Shown piece by piece: positions 57,721-64,000 of a stretch of DNA of 64,000 bases. Each line of letters opens with the position of its first letter. The first letter of the stretch is position 1. The position numbers were made by a program, and so were the translations under genes. Source of the stretch: Aulostomus chinensis (taxonomy: Eukaryota > Chordata > Actinopteri > Syngnathiformes > Aulostomidae); the NCBI GenBank assembly GCA_037954235.1, contig JBBMOA010000007.1, positions 26,590,957 through 26,654,956 of the forward strand, given 5' to 3'. The notes beneath the pieces were generated by a model, which was given only the letters and a program-made list of their open reading frames with translations, was not told the origin of the DNA and ran no database searches.

Positions 57721-60221
57721 ATAAAACAAGGAAAAGCAGGCTCAAATAATGAAACTTGAGAGTAGAAAGCAGAAGTTGAAAAATGTGTCCAGAGAAAAAG
57801 AGCAAACTGAATGAGAGTCCAGATGAGAGTGTGTCGAGAAGGATGCTGGTGCTGAGGGGCGGAGTGAATGATTGCGTGATCACCTGGATGTCGTCAATCA
57901 GACTGGAACTCACTGTGACCACCTGGGGCACATGTTGAGGAGCAAATGTAGGCGGGTTCAATCATGCCCATCGTCTGTGTGGGTACGAGGCACGTTTCAG
58001 TGCGAGGTATGGATTGGAACTAAAGACAGAACTATTACAGCTCGATTGTTGCATAGAAGCTCAGGCGTCCTGGACGTGTGTTCTTGATTTTCTGTGTTGT
58101 TGCATCAAAACAGTTGATAGCAGATGATTGATGTTTATGTACCCTTTTCTCTACCTGAAGCACTCCTTATTGATTTTCTGAAATATGTTTGGGAATCACA
58201 ATTATTCTTGAGAAAGAAACAGCCTAGAACCGTCAGATGGGTGAAACAAAGTCCAGCTGCCACTGCTGAGCTTAGCTCACCGGGGAGCTTAAACTAGCAT
58301 GCCAAAGGCTGCCTCCATTAAACCAGGACCCAGAGCGGACACATGGAGTCTCAGCCCACAGACAGGGAAATGCTTTGTTACCTCGCACAACCAAATGTGG
58401 CTGGTTTTAGTTGATAACAAAATTGCCTCCAGGTCAGCACCGCAGTGTTTAAAAGCTCTATTGAGAATACTCAGTAATGAACCTGTGAGCGAGATGTTTT
58501 CTAGTGGACATTATTGGCAAACGGCACGGCCTGTGGTGAATAATATGTAATTAAGTTCTTTAATACCCCTGCCATGTAAACATGTATTTAGCCATTCATC
58601 TCAACTGGATGATTAAAATAACCTCTTTTTTTTTTTTTTTTTTTGCACATGACACATCCCACTATCAGTGATACCCCTCCACCGAGGACATTTTTAATAT
58701 TCACTAATTCTGACATCACGGGGGAATGTCTGCTTACCGCTGAGGCCTATATTGGCCATACTGGATGTGAGGTATCTGATGTCGCTGGCGCAACCTGATC
58801 AGTGAATAATGAGAGAAAAAGATGACAAAAAACTGCAGAGAGCCAGGGAGGATATCTCTCTTTGGCATTTGATACCATAGGGGTCATTAACATGCGATCC
58901 CAGTAAATCTCCAAATCATTATGAATGACAATCCTTTCTCTCTCTCTCTCTGTCTCTCTCTCCCTCGGTCTCTCCCTCCCTCCGTGATAGATTAACTAAG
59001 CAGTAATGATGTCTCTCTTGTGGAATGGGCAGTGCAAATCATTGTAGGTTCTAAGCCAGCCAGCGGAGACAGGGCTGGCTAGGCAGAGTGATAGATTAGG
59101 GATTTTTAAATACTCCTCCTGGTGAGCTCTGCTACAGCCAAAAGAGCAGCTGGGGTTTTTCCTCACTTTGCAAAAAAGGGTGGAGAAGGGCCACAGATGG
59201 CCATGGGCCCTGCAGGTCAACTCTAATCTAAGATGCTTCCTGTAGTGAGTGAGTGTGTAAATTAACCGTTGCCTTAGGACACACTGGAATTCACCACACT
59301 GTGGTCTTACGTAATGAGGGCTGTGCTTTAAAATCCATATTCTTTTAGACACATCCGTTATCAAATTACATTTCAGACCGGTAGCTGCTCTGTTTTGGGG
59401 AGTAAACAGACCGCCGATGAGGTCACTAATATGAGGCTGGTTTATTTTACCTCGTGTGCCACTGTGACGCCATCATGCGCGATTACACAATTTCTGTATT
59501 GTGTTTGTGTTATTTTGTCATCGCTATCAATGTTAGAGCTAGCATTCATAGCCATAACTAGTAATTGAAGTTGAATGCAGAGGCTGGTGTGTCATGTGCT
59601 TGTTAAACATACAGTTTATGTGTTTACTTATGTGAACTTACTTTTCCCATACTGAATTATTGCTGTTTTGATTGAGAGGAGAGACTTTGTGTAGGGCTGT
59701 GGCTCATGGACTCATACATCATTCCTTATCGTTTCATTAACTGTACTTTAATGCGTCGCATGTGGATTCAAATAAAAAAAGAATACTTGAATACAAAAAA
59801 AAAACAAAAAAAAAAGCTGTTCGTCCGAGCCCATCGCAGTACTACAGAAAAAACAGCACAAGGCAATATCTAAACTCTTCCTATGTAAAAAGTAAATTAT
59901 CTGTACATTCTGTTAAAGCACACAAGAGAAAATGCAGTTCAGTCAGAGTTCAGAGTTGGCAGCCAGTGCTCCTATTTATTTTTCTGGAATAATCTTTGCT
60001 GTGTATAAGCGAATTTAATAGCTAGAGGCAGAGGCTGAGCACATCATATTAGACTTGATTTGTTTCCATTAAAATCAAGCATTTCTCTTATTTTTTTTTT
60101 CCTCTGCAAGCATGGAGGCTTGAGGTCCAGACTGATGTAATTACATTAGTGACCAACAGGTTGTGAGGCTGACTTGTTGGCTCAAGCTCGTACAGTGGAG
60201 AATGAAGCTGCTTTGGCACAA
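57721..60221. other. Unique DNA, candidate conserved non-coding interval
   Basis: Contains a 19-base T run (58626-58644) and a CT tract (58937-58980). The stretch 58645-59364 is repeat-poor with balanced composition and Greek-key-free, domain-free frames; the 122-codon minus frame 58996-59364 has no recognisable domain. No gene can be supported. Confidence 0.45.
58937..58980 (+). repeat. (CT)n pyrimidine tract
   Basis: CT units with GTCT and CCCT interruptions, seen directly. Confidence 0.88.
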
Positions 60222-60290
60222 GCACACACGCACGCGCACACACACACACACACACACACGCACACCCACACACACCCACACACACACTCC
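60222..60290 (+). repeat. Interrupted (CA)n microsatellite
   Basis: CA units broken by CGCA and CCCA variants. Repetitive His-Thr and Cys-Val frames over it are artefacts. Confidence 0.92.
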
Positions 60291-63200
60291 TTGTAAACAG
60301 ATTAAGTATCTGCATAAACCTGTAACCAAGCAGGTTGCTGGGTCACGTAAATCTGGGTTTAAGCCAAAGGATATTTCTGAACGGGCTTGCCTGACTCTAG
60401 AGGTGTGACTCTGGCATGGATTACCGAGGTTCGTCACACTGCAGACGGGGAATGGCTTCAAGATGGATTTTAAAAGCTCAGGCAATAATTGTTTTCTCAA
60501 AACTTTTGCTGGTGCTTTCAAAAAAAAAACCCAAACAAACAGAATTTATTTTTTTTCTCCCATCATGAATACTCAAGAGAAATAGTTGCCAACTTGATAT
60601 CTGTAAACACCAGTGTAAAATGTGCCATAGCGTGGCTTTTGAGTGTTGTGGTGTTGTCGCCTGTTTTGATAGAATTTCTGCTCTATCAACTTCCACACAA
60701 AATACCTGAACCTTTTATCACAGGCAATGCACCTTGACATATCTGTCATGACTTAGTTTTCTATTCAGAATAAATTAAAACAAACAAACAAACCAAAACA
60801 TTTTGTTTTTTTTTTGTTTTTTTTGTGTGAAGACATCATCCCACTATGACCGAGCTGTGAGTGTGTATGAAGACCCCACGTCAGTGGCAGGCTCCACAAT
60901 CAAACCTCCCCCGGGGCTTTGATGTGTCAACTGATTTCTGGTGGTGGAGGCACAAAGCGATTTACAGTGGCAGAGATATGATCAAATGCATCAGGAGACA
61001 ATACATCTGGATTTGCTGTGAGAGCAGCGCCTGTTCATGTCAAGGGAAGGAGGAAAGGGAGAAAAGCGAACAGTATCTTACCTCAGGCGGAGAGTCATCT
61101 CAGCTGGGAGGGTTTGTATCATCAGTTTGATGTTTTGCACTCAAGCTTTCCCCTTGAAAAGAGTCTCAGTATTGTTATTTAAAAGTTACTTTAGTTCTAC
61201 TTTTACCTCCTATTTATGTAAAAGTGCAGCTGGGAATATCGTGTTCTGGTTTGTACCATTCATACTGTTGTTACTGTATGTACTGTACATTAGTACTGTG
61301 AATATCTCAATTACTAAAATCCCTCCATTTATTTATTTATTTATTTTTTGCCTCGAAGCTTTGACATAATCCATGATTATTACTGTCGCATGTACACTGC
61401 GAACAGAGACTCCCTGTCGGGCGTAAGCAGATGGGATTAAGAAAAATTTCAAAACATTTAAAAGTGTTATACAAGCAGCAAAAATGAGATTACAAGGCCA
61501 AGAGATTTAGTGTTGATATACTGTATGCAATTTAAACGGTGAAGATGTAGATTTTAAAAAATGAATAAAAGATTTGTGGTTAAATTTATGAAGTAAAGGT
61601 TGTGTGTTTTATTTTTGTTAAAAAAAAGTTGTAATTTATTAAGCTATCTTTTTTTTTTAATGAGGCAAAGAGATTGTTTTTTTTTATCTGTTTCTTTGAT
61701 GAAACGTCATTTTCTCTGAGTGCAGTCCTACTGTACATGCAACACATAATGTACTTAAATAAAGTGGCACTTGATCGGTGTTAAAAAAAAAAAAGTGTGG
61801 TGCAGCTGATTAAAAGCATGTCAACCCAACTGTTTCTTAAAAGGTTTCATCAGTGCAGAGGTGGTGCTGAGCGGCACGACTGTATTTACAGGGGCAGAAA
61901 ACACAGTAGCAGTAAAATGATATATTTCCCAGATCTTGTCTGAAGACTAAATAATGCAGCAAATCCATCAGGCATATAAGGGATATTTATTTTACCATGT
62001 GAGTATCAATAATTAAGTACAGCTGCAGCGACTGAGCTCAGACCATCCTCAACACATGTTAAGTTTCATAGGATTTGCAGCAGTTATGGAGGCAGAAATA
62101 GAAATCATCTACCATTTTCGGCGGATACAAATGTAATAAATTCATAACAAATTCTTATCGTAGTCCTCCATCACCTTCCATACACTCCCAGGATCTCCCT
62201 GGGTTTCTGAAGCTGTTTACCTTCCAGAATTATATTAAAAACCACAACAAGCTCAGCAGGTCTTCAGACTGAGAGGAAAATGCGGGTCTGGCAGTTTTCC
62301 TCAGAGGGTCACGGTGACACGTTTCCTTTCATTGATCACATTGATTGTGCGTTAAAGTGGTTCCATATTTGTGTTAACCAAGATGCAAAAATAGAAACGG
62401 TGTCCCGGTCTCACTGTTGATTGTATACGATCGATATCCGACCTGCAGAATGGATGTTTAAAATGGTGTCATTTCCTCTATTTACATGACAAAATGCACA
62501 CGTCTGCCTGATAGACAGAAAGCCATACACAGCACACGGCTCCTCCAGCAATGAACTGGAGTAACACTTCCTGCTGCCTGTTCCTAAGAATCTCCTGTTT
62601 TATTTATTTGTTCATCTAAAGTCATTTTAATTCAGGTACTTGTGCATTTGGCCTCTCTGGTGAAGCCTTTCTGCTTCACCCATGATATCACTCTTATATA
62701 ATCCATACCTTATCAAGCATAATCATCTCATTCCCCACTTCTGTGTGGTGTTTGCTTATCATAACAATCTTTTAATGAAGACTCCTATTAAAGGTTAATC
62801 AGCCCTTTTCTCGCTGATTCAGGGGTTGACGCGTCTCACTCGCAGCTCATTTTTCCTTCGACTGTTGTTATTGTGTGCTTCACCCCGTGATTTTGGGTGC
62901 ATGGATGACACTCTTCATCCCCGTGTATATAACGTCCTCCTCCCGGCTCTAATAGTCTTCACCTCCGTTTCATCACACACACTACAGGAAGTTTTAAAAT
63001 CCTGACCAATTGTTAAATCTGGTTGCATCACGCACCTAAGGAGAATCTTCAAAGATGTTCTTCCGTCTAAACTCAAACGTGCACACACTACAAGATTTGA
63101 AAATAACGGCACATCACACACAACAGGATCTTATTAAGATAATCCTGCTGGAGGGAGTGATGCGCTGCCTCACGTCGCTCTCGTGTGGAAGCTGAAGTAA

Positions 63201-63553
63201 AAAAAAAAAAAAAATGGTGGTGATGGTGCAACGGCTGGCTGTTGTGATGTTTTGTAGCAAGTAAGAACCAAAGCCGCAAGTCAAAATGGAACATGGTCGG
63301 CATGAAATCTTCATCAATACTGGAGATATCTGTCAACAGTCGTAGCTCATATTAGCATTAGCTTTGAGGACGACAATGTTTTCTGTTGCCTAGCGACACT
63401 CTCAGATCCAATGATTTCTCGTTGGCTGCTGGGATGTGAAAATACTGACATAATCATGCTGATTTAAATCCTAAACATGTCTGAGATGATTGAGTTGGTT
63501 TGAGGTGATCGCGGATGACTCTGTCAGCAGATGAGGAGGTTGGACCTGTAACG

Positions 63554-63554
<1 letters not shown>
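60291..63554. other. Unique AT-rich DNA, no gene recognised
   Basis: Over 3 kb with many A/T runs (60520-60528, 60804-60825, 61648-61656, 63199-63213). Frames at 60861-61369 and 62915-63336 were read and have no recognisable domain. No RNA gene was seen. Confidence 0.5.

Positions 63555-63639
<85 letters not shown>
63555..63639 (+). repeat. (CA)n microsatellite
   Basis: About 42 uninterrupted CA units. Seen directly. Confidence 0.96.
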
Positions 63640-63640
<1 letters not shown>

Positions 63641-64000
63641 ATAATCGTTTACCACCAGACTTGAGTTGGGAACGCCCCTGCAAACCCTGGGTCGAATCAG
63701 ACCTCTGAACAGCCTGATTACTCTGCAGTGGCCGCCTGTAAACTCGTCTGACTCTTTGACACCGGCCCCCTCAGTCTTAGAGGAACTGAGTTTTCTTCAG
63801 TTTCTAAGTCATCCAGTTCTACAGGAACTTCTGCCGACTAATAACAAAAGAAGCATCGTCAGAGCGTTCATGGATGTATAATTGATTTTCTGACCTGTAG
63901 TTAATGTGGGGAAAAACACTTCAGGTTTGAAAATTGATATTCATCATTTTATTTTAACTTAGAACATTTGGTGAAGCGATTTGGTTGACTCAGAGATTTG
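63640..64000. other. Unique DNA to window end
   Basis: The plus frame 63666-63881 (71 codons) reads Leu/Ser/Pro-rich with no known domain. The window ends in unique sequence, so a larger feature could continue beyond it. Confidence 0.45.

Overview
This window looks like vertebrate nuclear DNA, most likely from a teleost and probably a spiny-rayed fish. The signs are very dense (CA)n, (TA)n, (GATA)n and (CATC)n microsatellites, long A/T homopolymers, no compact open reading frames, and several interspersed repeats whose wording I recognise as fish SINE, LINE and MITE-like families. The taxon is inferred from repeat types, not from a gene.

I found no exon, host protein-coding gene, tRNA gene, rRNA gene or CRISPR array that I can support. 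The open frames present are chance frames, shadows of microsatellites, or remains of retrotransposons. The window is therefore either intergenic (gene-desert-like) or part of a very large intron.

Layout. 0-5 kb: unique sequence with a short tRNA-headed SINE-like insertion (687-782) inside a 12-bp target-site duplication, two decayed interspersed repeats, and a (TA)n tract. 5-9 kb: (TC)n(AC)n, a perfect DR1 hormone-receptor-type half-site pair (6496-6508), a decayed repeat with a period of about 123 bp (7118-7315), a DR3 pair (7425-7439), and a 5'-truncated LINE (8352-8868). The LINE keeps the ORF2 C-terminus and a 3' hairpin tail, and carries a CTCF-like motif. 9-14 kb: a LINE 3'-end scrap, (AT)n, a (CATC)n array grown on the tail of a truncated SINE, and a 780-bp GATA/GATG array with an internal 375-bp duplication. 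15-26 kb: (CA)n, a SINE copy in minus orientation with a 15-bp TSD (18425-18803), a MITE-like repeat (19355-19770), a perfect 11-bp-stem hairpin, a CAG/CGG tract, and a second SINE copy with an intact B box (25433-25775). 26-44 kb: mostly unique AT-rich DNA with a decayed LINE ORF2 fragment (31856-32160), a decayed repeat at 29395-29560, and several long dinucleotide tracts. 44-64 kb: unique DNA with more (TG)n/(CA)n tracts, a decayed repeat (50095-50257), two old SINE remnants (53550-53645, 54313-54592), a third well-preserved SINE copy with a 15-bp TSD (57030-57401), and composition that could hold conserved non-coding elements near 58.6-59.4 kb.

How it fits together. The tRNA-headed SINE family, present in at least four near-full-length copies and one tail fragment, ends in an ATGG-type tetranucleotide tail. 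This tail appears to have seeded at least one large microsatellite here. The LINE remnants show that reverse transcriptase sources existed in the lineage. The most interesting signals are these insertion histories and repeat-borne regulatory words (DR1, DR3, CTCF-like). I did not find a convincing new gene system.
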